Shown: in pieces, positions 50,825 through 58,602 of the stretch | How positions within the stretch are numbered: the stretch's first letter is position 1 | Layout: each line of letters begins with the position of its first letter | Assembly: GCA_031414415.1 (NCBI GenBank) | Contig: JANNVK010000132.1 | Span: forward strand, 58,800 to 122,799 | From: JANNVK01 sp031414415 | Lineage (GTDB): Bacteria; Acidobacteriota; Blastocatellia; Pyrinomonadales; Pyrinomonadaceae | Length of the DNA stretch: 64,000 nt | Direction of reading: 5' to 3' | The notes under the pieces: model-generated | Seen by the model: the letters and a program-made list of their open reading frames with translations, nothing else | Told to the model about the DNA's origin: nothing | Databases searched by the model: none | Position numbers and translations under genes: made by a program

Positions 50825-51421
50825 ATGAATATTGCAATCGTAAAATACAATGCGGGAAATATAGAATCAGTCCAAAACGCACTCAAAAGATTAGGTGTTG
50901 AATCAGTTGTTACCGACGACAACAAAATCTTGCAAACTGCTGATAAGATTATATTTCCGGGTGTTGGTGAGGCTTCAACCGCGATGAATTATTTACGCGA
51001 AAGAAACTTGGATATGGTCATAAAATCACTTACTAAACCTGTTTTGGGCATTTGTTTGGGAATGCAATTATTATGCGAACATTCAGACGAAAACGACACT
51101 ATTTGTTTAGGGATTTTGCCAAATAAAGTGCGTAAATTTGAATCAGAATCGCTCAAAATTCCGCAAATTGGCTGGAACACGATTACGAATTTGAAAGGTA
51201 AACTCTTTACAGATATTACGGAAAATTCATACGTCTATTTTGTTCACGGTTACTATGTTGAATTTGGGGTTGAGCTTGACGAAAAGACGACAGCAACTTG
51301 CGGTTACGGCGTAGAGTTTGCAGCGTCAATCAGCCACAAAAATTTTTATGCAACACAGTTTCATCCAGAAAAGTCAGGTAAAATCGGCGAACAAATTTTG
51401 GAGAATTTTTTAAAAATATGA
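50825..51421 (+). CDS. hisH: Imidazole glycerol phosphate synthase, glutaminase subunit
   Basis: 198 residues, class I glutamine amidotransferase: IIFPGVGEASTAMNYL, nucleophile elbow GICLGMQLLCEHS (Cys), IGWNTI, and the catalytic His/Glu in ATQFHPEKSGKIG. It delivers ammonia to HisF. Its stop overlaps the hisA start by 4 nt. The cruciform repeat lies between it and hisB. Confidence 0.97.
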   Translation: MNIAIVKYNAGNIESVQNALKRLGVESVVTDDNKILQTADKIIFPGVGEASTAMNYLRERNLDMVIKSLTKPVLGICLGMQLLCEHSDENDTICLGILPNKVRKFESESLKIPQIGWNTITNLKGKLFTDITENSYVYFVHGYYVEFGVELDEKTTATCGYGVEFAASISHKNFYATQFHPEKSGKIGEQILENFLKI

Positions 51422-52173
51422 TTGAAATTATCCCCGCGATTGATGTGATTGAAGGCAAATGTGTGCGTTTGTCGCAAGGCGATTTTGAGCGAAAAACAAT
51501 TTACAACGAAAACCCGCTGGAAGTCGCGAAAGAGTATGAATCTATTGGACTTAGACGATTGCATATAGTTGATTTAGATGGTGCAAAATGCGGAAAAGTT
51601 ACGAATTTAAAGGTGCTGGAAACGATTGCCACAAACACAAATTTGACGATTGACTTTGGCGGCGGAATCAAAACCGCCGAAGATATTGAAAGTGTTTTTA
51701 ACGCAGGTGCAAGCCTGGCGACAATTGGGAGCGTTGCGGTTAAAGAGTCGCAAAAATTCTTTGCTTGGTTAGAAAAATTTGGGAGCGAAAAACTTTTACT
51801 TGGTGCCGATGTGAAAGATAAAAAACTAGCAATAAACGGTTGGCAAACTTTAACAGACCTTGAAATTATTCCCTTTTTACAAGTTTATTTTGCCAAAGGT
51901 GTTTCGCAAGTTTTTTGCACAGACATCAGCAAAGACGGCGTTTTACAAGGTGCAAGCAACGAACTTTATAATGAAATTTTAACTAATTTGCCAAGGTTGA
52001 AACTCATTGCGAGTGGCGGCGTGAGTAAAATTGAAGACGTTTATGAGCTCGAAAAAATCGGTTGCACGGGCGTAATTATCGGAAAAGCTATTTACGAAGG
52101 TCGAATAAAATTAGATGAACTTGGAAAATGGTGCACTCGCGAATTAGTGCAAACAAAAGAATCCAAAATCTAA
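51418..52173 (+). CDS. hisA: ProFAR isomerase
   Basis: A (beta/alpha)8 isomerase, 251 residues. IEIIPAIDVIEGKCVRLSQG, HIVDLDGAKCG, DFGGGIKTAEDIE, ASLATIGSVAVK, VFCTDISKDGVLQG and GVIIGKAIYEGRIKLDEL are the conserved strand ends. The last codons (TKESKI and stop) are encoded by the heptamer array at 52158-52196, so the C-terminus ends inside a repeat. Confidence 0.97.
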   Translation: MIEIIPAIDVIEGKCVRLSQGDFERKTIYNENPLEVAKEYESIGLRRLHIVDLDGAKCGKVTNLKVLETIATNTNLTIDFGGGIKTAEDIESVFNAGASLATIGSVAVKESQKFFAWLEKFGSEKLLLGADVKDKKLAINGWQTLTDLEIIPFLQVYFAKGVSQVFCTDISKDGVLQGASNELYNEILTNLPRLKLIASGGVSKIEDVYELEKIGCTGVIIGKAIYEGRIKLDELGKWCTRELVQTKESKI

Positions 52174-52196
52174 AATCAGAAATCCAAAATCAGAAT
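52158..52196. repeat. Heptamer array spanning the hisA stop to the hisF start
   Basis: Units AGAATCC, AAAATCT, AAAATCA, GAAATCC, AAAATCA and a partial GAAT, period 7, run straight into the hisF ATG at 52197. It supplies the hisA stop codon and leaves hisF without a Shine-Dalgarno. Confidence 0.85.
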
Positions 52197-52952
52197 ATGT
52201 TAGCAAAAAGAATAATTCCATGTCTTGATGTAAAAGATGGTCGAACTGTTAAAGGCACTAATTTCATAGACTTGCGAGACGCGGGAGATGCGGTTGAACT
52301 TGCAAAAATTTATTGCGAACAAGGTGCGGACGAACTTGTTTTTCTTGACATTACGGCGACAATTGAGAAGCGAAAAACTTTGGCTGATTTGGTAAGAAAA
52401 ATTGCGGCTCAAATAAGCATTCCGTTTACGGTCGGCGGCGGAATTAATTCAATTGAAGATATTGAAATTTTGCTCTCAGCTGGTGCTGACAAAGTTTCGA
52501 TTAACACTTCGGCGGTAAAAAATCCGAGCATTTTATCGGATGCCGCAAAAAACTTCGGTTCGCAATGCATAGTTTTGGCAATTGACGCGAAACTCGTTGA
52601 AAACAAATGGCTTGTCTATCTCAACGGCGGACGAATCGCGACTGATTTCAACGCAATAGAATGGGCAAAACGCGGTGTAGAACTTGGTGCAGGCGAAATT
52701 TTGTTGACTTCAATGAACGCTGACGGCACAAAAAACGGTTTTGAAATCGAGTTGACGAGACAAGTTTCTGAGAGCGTAAATGTGCCAATAATTGCGAGTG
52801 GCGGAGCGGGAAATTCGCAACATTTTGTTGATGTTTTTGCACACGGAAAAGCCGATGCAGGTTTAGCTGCAAGCATTTTTCACTTTCGCGAACTTGAAAT
52901 TCCGATGCTAAAATTGTATCTGAAAGAAAATAATATTGAAGTAAGGCTTTAA
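52197..52952 (+). CDS. hisF: Imidazole glycerol phosphate synthase, cyclase subunit
   Basis: 251 residues, (beta/alpha)8 barrel. LAKRIIPCLDVKDGRTVKGT with catalytic Asp, FLDITATIEKR, FTVGGGINSIEDIEILL, GADKVSINTSAV, ILLTSMNADGTKNGFEIEL and ASGGAGNSQHFVDVF. The start at 52197 gives the canonical MLAKRI; an upstream frame from 52128 is only repeat sequence and the hisA tail. It forms a complex with HisH. Confidence 0.97.
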   Translation: MLAKRIIPCLDVKDGRTVKGTNFIDLRDAGDAVELAKIYCEQGADELVFLDITATIEKRKTLADLVRKIAAQISIPFTVGGGINSIEDIEILLSAGADKVSINTSAVKNPSILSDAAKNFGSQCIVLAIDAKLVENKWLVYLNGGRIATDFNAIEWAKRGVELGAGEILLTSMNADGTKNGFEIELTRQVSESVNVPIIASGGAGNSQHFVDVFAHGKADAGLAASIFHFRELEIPMLKLYLKENNIEVRL

Positions 52953-52959
52953 AACTATA

Positions 52960-53041
52960 ATTGTTAATTGTTAATTATCAATGGTTAATTCAAGAAGATT
53001 TCCATAAAAATTTAACAATTAATAATTAACAATTAATAATT
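52960..53041. repeat. Heptamer palindrome between hisF and hisIE
   Basis: Left arm 52960-52990: ATTGTTA, ATTGTTA, ATTATCA, ATGGTTA, ATT. Right arm 53011-53041: TTTAACA, ATTAATA, ATTAACA, ATTAATA, ATT, whose reverse complement reads ATTATTA/ATTGTTA. The right arm ends exactly at the hisIE ATG (53042). Confidence 0.92.
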
Positions 53042-53635
53042 ATGAACGTTGATTTTGACAAATATGTAGATGGTTTAGTTCCGACAATTATTCAAGATTG
53101 TCACACGAATATAGTTCTAATGTTGGGTTTTATGAATGCGGAATCGTTTGAGAAAACTCAACTTTCACAACAAGTTACGTTCTTTTCGCGGTCGCGACAA
53201 AAGTTGTGGACGAAAGGTGAAACTAGCGGGAATTATCTACACATTAAAGAGATTTTGGTTGATTGCGATAACGATACGATTTTGATTAAAGTAATTCCAA
53301 GCGGAGTTGTCTGTCATACCGGAAACGATACTTGTTTTAACGAGAAAAACGCGGCTGATAATTTTTTATTTGAACTCGAAAAGACAATAAATCAACGCAA
53401 ACTTGAACCTTTAGAAAATTCTTACACATCGCAGTTATTCGCCAAAGGAATTAATAAAATAGCTCAAAAAGTTGGCGAAGAAGCCGTTGAATTAATCATA
53501 GAAGCGAAAGATGATAACGCAGAATTATTTAAAAATGAAGCTGCTGACTTGCTTTATCATTTGCTGATTTTGTTTGCTGAAAAAAACATCAGTATGACGG
53601 AAGTTGTTGCGAAACTTAAAGATAGAAAAAAATAA
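53042..53635 (+). CDS. hisI: Bifunctional PR-AMP cyclohydrolase / PR-ATP pyrophosphatase
   Basis: 197 residues, HisI-HisE fusion (hisIE). The cyclohydrolase domain (1-about 105) has MLGFMNAESFEKTQ, SRQKLWTKGETSGN, VDCDNDTILIKV and CHTGNDTCF (Zn/Mg ligands). The pyrophosphatase domain (about 108-197) has SYTSQLFAKGINKIAQKVGE, EEAVELIIEA and NEAADLLYHLLILF. It is the last his gene, completing hisG-D-C-B-H-A-F-IE. A convergent 106-aa gene ends 3 bp beyond it. Confidence 0.96.
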   Translation: MNVDFDKYVDGLVPTIIQDCHTNIVLMLGFMNAESFEKTQLSQQVTFFSRSRQKLWTKGETSGNYLHIKEILVDCDNDTILIKVIPSGVVCHTGNDTCFNEKNAADNFLFELEKTINQRKLEPLENSYTSQLFAKGINKIAQKVGEEAVELIIEAKDDNAELFKNEAADLLYHLLILFAEKNISMTEVVAKLKDRKK

Positions 53636-53637
53636 AA

Positions 53638-53958
53638 TTACATAAATTCTTCGCCACGTTGTTTAAATGTTCTTCGCCAAAGTTCGCGATAAGAAGTGTA
53701 TCGAGAGACAATTCCATTAAAATTGTAACGTTGAGCGTAGGTCAAAACCCGATCGTCAGAAAGACGTTTTAGTTGGGCTTCGACTCGTCCGCGTGCTTCA
53801 TGTGGCGGACGTTTCTGTCCACCGACAAAATAAATTCCAAAGTCGATTTTTAGTTTTCTAATATCGTCTTCGAGCCGTTTCATTTGTTGTTCGACACTTG
53901 TTGTGTCTTCTCGACCAAAGTTTTTTTGTTGTGCTAAGCGGTTTGCAGAATATGACAT
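53638..53958 (-). CDS. Small conserved-looking protein of unknown function
   Basis: 106 residues, basic and highly charged, predicted helical with a coiled-coil-like stretch (TSVEQQMKRLEDDIRKLKID). YFVGGQKRPPHEARGRVEAQ and ARGRVEAQLKRLSDDRVLTY look like conserved segments with several Arg/Lys that might bind nucleic acid. No recognised domain, no signal peptide. It stands alone, tail to tail with hisIE and divergent from selA. Confidence 0.68.
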   Translation of the reverse strand: MSYSANRLAQQKNFGREDTTSVEQQMKRLEDDIRKLKIDFGIYFVGGQKRPPHEARGRVEAQLKRLSDDRVLTYAQRYNFNGIVSRYTSYRELWRRTFKQRGEEFM

Positions 53959-54039
53959 GAGATGAATACCTCTGTTTAAAATAAACTATTAAAACAATGT
54001 TTATTCCTAAATTTATAGTTTATCGGTTAAAATAATTTT

Positions 54040-55449
54040 GTGGAAATAGAATTAAAAACCCAAATATCTGAAATTTTTAAATTTTTGCCTTCAGTTGACC
54101 TACTTTTACACACTAAAACAGCGATAAGTTTGTGTAAAAAATCAGGATCAAAACGCACATTAGTTTTGGCAAGAAACTCAATTGCAGCACTTCGGCTTGA
54201 AATAAAAAACCTGAAAAACATTAATAATCTTTCTCGCGAAAGTTTGCTTTTACGAGCTGAAAACATCATTGAAAATTTGTGGCTAGAAGAACAAACTATG
54301 CGTTTACAGAGAGTTATCAATGCAACTGGTGTTGTAATTCACACAAACTTAGGTCGTTCACCTTTATCTGAAAATGCAAAAAATGCGATTATTGAGTCTG
54401 CCGCTAATTATTGTAATCTGGAATATAATCTTGAAACTGGCAAACGCGGCAAGCGTGGTGAACGTGCGGAAAATCTTCTCGCAGAATTGTGCGATGCAGA
54501 AGCGGCATTGATTGTAAATAATTGTGCGGCGGCTTGCGTTTTGGTTTTAACAGCTTTATCAAATGGCGGTGAAGCGATAATTTCCCGCGGCGAAATGGTG
54601 GAAATTGGTGGAGATTTTCGCGTTCCAGACATTATGATTCAATCTGGTGCAATTCTTCGCGAAGTTGGCTCAACAAATCGAACAAAAATTAAAGATTACG
54701 AAAAAGCGATTAACGAAAATACTCGTCTGATATTAAAAGTTCATCCTTCAAACTACAGAATAATTGGGTTTACAGAAATGCCGACCATTTCTGAACTTGC
54801 CGAAGTTTCAAAACAACATAATATTTTGCTTTATGAAGATGCTGGTTCTGGGGCGTTAGTTGATCTTTCAAAATATGGTTTGCTTGACGAACCAATAATT
54901 TCTCATTCAATTGAAAATGGTGCTGATGTTGTAACTTTTAGCGGCGATAAACTTCTCGGCGGAGTACAATCTGGCTTGATAGTTGGGCGTGCTGAGATTA
55001 TCGAAAAACTCCGTAAACATCCACTTTACAGAGCTTTGCGGGTTGATAAAATAATTTATTCTGCATTAGAAGCAACGCTTGAATCGTTTCGAAAAGAAAC
55101 TCATTTTGAAGAAATTCCAACTTTAAAAATGATTTCGATGACTAATTCTGAAATTGCGGAGCGTGCCGTGCAGTTTGTCGCGAAGCTGTCGAAAAACGAA
55201 AACTTAACTGCTGAAATTTGTGCTGGAAGTTCAGTAATTGGCGGCGGTTCGGCACCGGCTGTTCATCCAGAAACTACTATAATTTTGCTTAAACACAAAA
55301 AACTTTCCGTAAATTTATTTGAGAAACATTTGCGAACTTCAAAACCGCCAATAATCACAAGAATTTTGGAGGAAAGTGTTTTAATTGATTTGCGGACAGT
55401 TTCAGCAAAAGATGAAATTGAGTTGTTACAAATTTTAAAGAATATTTAG
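54040..55449 (+). CDS. selA: L-seryl-tRNA(Sec) selenium transferase
   Basis: It converts Ser-tRNA(Sec) to Sec-tRNA(Sec) with selenophosphate, using PLP. 469 residues, normal for bacterial SelA. Markers are VINATGVVIHTNLGRSPLSE, NLEYNLETGKRGKRGERAEN, LIVNNCAAACVLVLTALSNG, and the PLP lysine in TFSGDKLLGGVQSGLIVG. The start is GTG at 54040. selB, selD and a tRNA(Sec) gene were not found in this window, so whether selenocysteine is made depends on genes elsewhere. SelA-like paralogues with other roles exist, but the full motif set favours true SelA. Confidence 0.9.
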   Translation: MEIELKTQISEIFKFLPSVDLLLHTKTAISLCKKSGSKRTLVLARNSIAALRLEIKNLKNINNLSRESLLLRAENIIENLWLEEQTMRLQRVINATGVVIHTNLGRSPLSENAKNAIIESAANYCNLEYNLETGKRGKRGERAENLLAELCDAEAALIVNNCAAACVLVLTALSNGGEAIISRGEMVEIGGDFRVPDIMIQSGAILREVGSTNRTKIKDYEKAINENTRLILKVHPSNYRIIGFTEMPTISELAEVSKQHNILLYEDAGSGALVDLSKYGLLDEPIISHSIENGADVVTFSGDKLLGGVQSGLIVGRAEIIEKLRKHPLYRALRVDKIIYSALEATLESFRKETHFEEIPTLKMISMTNSEIAERAVQFVAKLSKNENLTAEICAGSSVIGGGSAPAVHPETTIILLKHKKLSVNLFEKHLRTSKPPIITRILEESVLIDLRTVSAKDEIELLQILKNI

Positions 55450-55510
55450 TAATTATAAGTTTCTCTTGCAAGCAGTTTGCAAAATCGTTTACACTCCAGA
55501 CTCATAAATT

Positions 55511-56677
55511 ATGAAAAAGCATTTTGACGACGATTTCGACGACAGTATTTTCGGCAGCGAAGAATTTCCGATTGAAGATATTCATTTTGAAGATCCGCCG
55601 AGCGATGAAGAAAAACTGCGTGAATATGTTGACCTTATTCCGATTCTCTCGCCACAACAAATCTGGAAAGAACTCGAAACTTGCGGTTATAAAGGACAAG
55701 ACGATCAGCGTAAAGCCTTGTCTTTAATGGCTTATCGACACGTTCGGCGATTGAAAAAAATATATCTCGAAGGTGAAGATCGTAAGAATTTACCGCCGAA
55801 GCAAAACGTTTTGATGCTTGGACCAACTGGTTGCGGTAAAACTTATCTAGTCGAGTTATTATTCCAAAATATTTTCAAACTACCGACTGTAATTGTTGAT
55901 ATAACTAGCTTTACGGAAAGCGGTTATGTTGGCGACAGCGTAAATACGATTCTCACAAGGCTGATTTCTAAAACGAATGATGATCCGCTTTTTACAAGTT
56001 GCGGCGTTATTTGTCTTGATGAATTCGACAAACTTGCATCATCAGGAAGTTCTGCAAGGTTTGCCGGACAAGGCACGACAAAAGACGTTTCGGGTTATGG
56101 CGTTCAGCGAGAATTGCTTGCAATGATTCAAGGCACAAACGTTTCTGTGCCAATGGATTACGGGTTTTCGGAATTCGGTTATCGCTCTGAAATTTCGACG
56201 AGCGATATTCCATTTATTGCTTGCGGTGCATTCTCAGGTTTTGAAGAACTTTTAAAAGAAAGCCGCTCAAATATCGGATTTCGACAAGATGGAAAAACTG
56301 ATGATGAAATTTTGACCGAACAAGAGGCTCAATCGTTTCAAAAATTTGGATTTTTACCTGAGTTAATTGGCAGATTTTCGCGAATCGTTAGTTTTTCGGC
56401 GTTGACAGAAGAAACGCTTCGGCAAATTTTGACTCAAAATATAATGCCGCAATTTGTAAATGAATTTCGTGCCGAAAATCTTAAATTAACGGCAACTGAT
56501 GACGCAATTAAGTTTATAGTTCAACGGTGCGAAAAACGCGGAACGGGTGCGAGAGGTTTGCACACAGAACTGGTGACGACAGTTGAAAAAATCGCTTTTG
56601 AAACATTCGGCGAAACAACGAATGCGGAAGTTATTATCAAAGTAAAAGATGAACGATTGGTTACTGAAATTGTTTAG
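55511..56677 (+). CDS. ClpX-like AAA+ unfoldase lacking the zinc-binding domain
   Basis: 388 residues. Instead of the ClpX zinc finger, the N-terminus is strongly acidic (HFDDDFDDSIFGSEEFPIED). The AAA+ core has VLMLGPTGCGKTYLVELLF (Walker A), TESGYVGDSV (pore loop GYVG), GVICLDEFDKLASSGSSARF (Walker B), and LPELIGRFSRIVSFSALTEE. A C-terminal small domain has GARGLHTELV (sensor-2 Arg). NIGFRQ corresponds to the ClpP-docking IGF loop, so it probably works with ClpP. It seems to be a second, specialised ClpX paralogue; the canonical clpX would be elsewhere. Its 3' end overlaps the convergent gene by 17 nt. Confidence 0.87.
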   Translation: MKKHFDDDFDDSIFGSEEFPIEDIHFEDPPSDEEKLREYVDLIPILSPQQIWKELETCGYKGQDDQRKALSLMAYRHVRRLKKIYLEGEDRKNLPPKQNVLMLGPTGCGKTYLVELLFQNIFKLPTVIVDITSFTESGYVGDSVNTILTRLISKTNDDPLFTSCGVICLDEFDKLASSGSSARFAGQGTTKDVSGYGVQRELLAMIQGTNVSVPMDYGFSEFGYRSEISTSDIPFIACGAFSGFEELLKESRSNIGFRQDGKTDDEILTEQEAQSFQKFGFLPELIGRFSRIVSFSALTEETLRQILTQNIMPQFVNEFRAENLKLTATDDAIKFIVQRCEKRGTGARGLHTELVTTVEKIAFETFGETTNAEVIIKVKDERLVTEIV

Positions 56678-58454
56678 TTGCGAATGAAGAATGTTCAAAT
56701 TCGGCAGTCGTTGATCTTTCTTCGATATTTTTTGAAGAGTGTTTTTCAATTATTTTCTTCAATTCGTAAGCATCGCCAATTTTGATAACCTCAACACCTA
56801 TAATATTTTCCAAGCCGCAAGCCTTTGAAACAACAACAGGAATTTCGTTAGCAATTGCTTGCAAAATTCTTCGCGGTTTATGTTCGACAAATGCCGGAAG
56901 CACAACTAAATCTGCAATTTCTAGCCAATTGTCGCCGCCTTTTTCAACATCAAACTCATCCCAGAAATCTTTTCCTTCTAGTTCACCACCGAGAATAATT
57001 AGTTTTACGTCTAAGTCTCTAATCGCCTCGCGAAGTTCGTAAACGCCTTTTCGCCCAACAGTTGAAGCCGGAAAAACTATCGTAAATTTATCATTTTTAG
57101 CTTTTCTAAACGCTCTTTTCTGCGGAAGTTTCCAATTTAAAAGCTCAGTTTTATCAGGAAAAAGCGTCGCAATTTCTGTGTGCGATGTGACAATTTTCCG
57201 AGCTTCTTTTAATGCTTCATTTTCAGCTTCAATGAGCCAGCTTTCAGCCCGAAAATCACCAAGCGTTTCGCTTTCCGGATGAAGATTTTTTGCAAAATCT
57301 AACCTTTCTTGCAGATTTTTCATCGGCAAAGCGGTCATTAAAACATCGAAAGTTCTACCGCCAAGATGTCCTGATTTCCATAAAAATGGAAGCAAATTTT
57401 GTTGAATTACTAAATGAGTTGCGTCGTAAGTTAATGATTTTGCATAACTTTCCGCAAGTTTCTGCGACATTTCCAGCAGATTATTTTGTCTCGAAGCACC
57501 TTGCGAAGCGAGTTTTCGCGACTTATAACTACGGATTATTGTTGTCAGAAAACTTTGTTTAGTTTGCGGAAAAGCTGTCCAGGCATAGTTTGCTTTTTTG
57601 AAACGTTTTCCATCAATTGGCAAAAGCAACACGTCTTTTTCAACACGTTTTTGTTGAATATATTGATCGAATTCGGGCGAAAATTCATCGACCAAAAACG
57701 CGGTTTTCCCAAATTTTATTTCGTCATTTGGCTTTAAACTTCGAAAGCAAGTTTCATCGCCGCAAGTCGCACAACTGCCAATATTATGAGCATTTTTGTC
57801 TCCATTTCGCGAGATTTGAATTGGTTTTTGAATCTTCTTATCGCTCTTAAATCTGACATATAAATGATTTGCGTCCATTCTAGCTTCAATCTGAAAGGCA
57901 TTCGACGAGCGAAATCTGAGATCAACATAATTCCAAAAAACCGTCGCGTCGCGTCCTTTTTCAGCCAACGAACCAGCAATCACTTGCGTGTGTGCGTGGC
58001 GTTCGATAATTTCAAAATTTGCCTGCAACGCGGCATCGTAAAGTGCATTAGAAATTTGACACAAACCGCCGCCGATATTAGGCACAATACAACCTTCGCG
58101 AAGCTCGCGACCGACAACATAGCCATTAAATCGATTAGCTTTTCCGAGATGTTTCCAGAAACTAAATATTTGATTTGCGGGAATTTCAAGTCCGTTAAGT
58201 TTTTGAATTGCAAGCCGCAGATTTTGAACTTTTCCAGCAAGCAGAAATTTCTCAGCTTCGCCAGCTTCAGTCCAAAGTTCAGTTTTCGATTCGGCAATTT
58301 TTTGTAAATTATTAGATTTAGGAGATTTTGCAAACTTTTTAATTTCTCTATTTGCGAGATTTTCAAAACCTCGTTTCACTTGCAATAAAGAAGTTTTTCC
58401 TTTAAAAATAGCCGCTTGAAGTCGTGTGTGAATTTCTTTTTCAGGGGTTTTCAT
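56661..58454 (-). CDS. VanW domain - Cys cluster - glycosyltransferase-like fusion
   Basis: 597 residues. Residues about 60-215 form a VanW domain (IPANQIFSFWKHLGKANRFN; GCIVPNIGGGLCQISNALYD). A short cysteine-rich patch follows (GSCATCGDETCFRS, about 228-241). The last about 280 residues look like a GT-B-type glycosyltransferase domain (LVIQQNLLPFLWKSGHLGGR, FTIVFPASTVGRKGVYELRE, AIANEIPVVVSKACGLENI). VanW domains are linked to envelope modification or glycopeptide resistance loci, but their activity is unknown. It has no signal peptide or TM. The combination is unusual to my knowledge. Confidence 0.78.
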   Translation of the reverse strand: MKTPEKEIHTRLQAAIFKGKTSLLQVKRGFENLANREIKKFAKSPKSNNLQKIAESKTELWTEAGEAEKFLLAGKVQNLRLAIQKLNGLEIPANQIFSFWKHLGKANRFNGYVVGRELREGCIVPNIGGGLCQISNALYDAALQANFEIIERHAHTQVIAGSLAEKGRDATVFWNYVDLRFRSSNAFQIEARMDANHLYVRFKSDKKIQKPIQISRNGDKNAHNIGSCATCGDETCFRSLKPNDEIKFGKTAFLVDEFSPEFDQYIQQKRVEKDVLLLPIDGKRFKKANYAWTAFPQTKQSFLTTIIRSYKSRKLASQGASRQNNLLEMSQKLAESYAKSLTYDATHLVIQQNLLPFLWKSGHLGGRTFDVLMTALPMKNLQERLDFAKNLHPESETLGDFRAESWLIEAENEALKEARKIVTSHTEIATLFPDKTELLNWKLPQKRAFRKAKNDKFTIVFPASTVGRKGVYELREAIRDLDVKLIILGGELEGKDFWDEFDVEKGGDNWLEIADLVVLPAFVEHKPRRILQAIANEIPVVVSKACGLENIIGVEVIKIGDAYELKKIIEKHSSKNIEERSTTAEFEHSSFATKQFQ

Positions 58455-58602
58455 AAATAATTACAATTTCTAAAATATTGTTACCATAATTGGAATAAAA
58501 AGTATAGATTAATTACATATTCTGTTTTTTTATTTTGGTAAAATGGAAGGACAAAAATTTAGTTAAAGTTTCTACGGATAAATGTTTGCAGACTTAAAAT
58601 AA

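Noticed and set aside
53959..54039. tRNA(Sec) gene next to selA
   Set aside because: I looked for acceptor-stem pairing and a CCA end here and after 55449 and found none.
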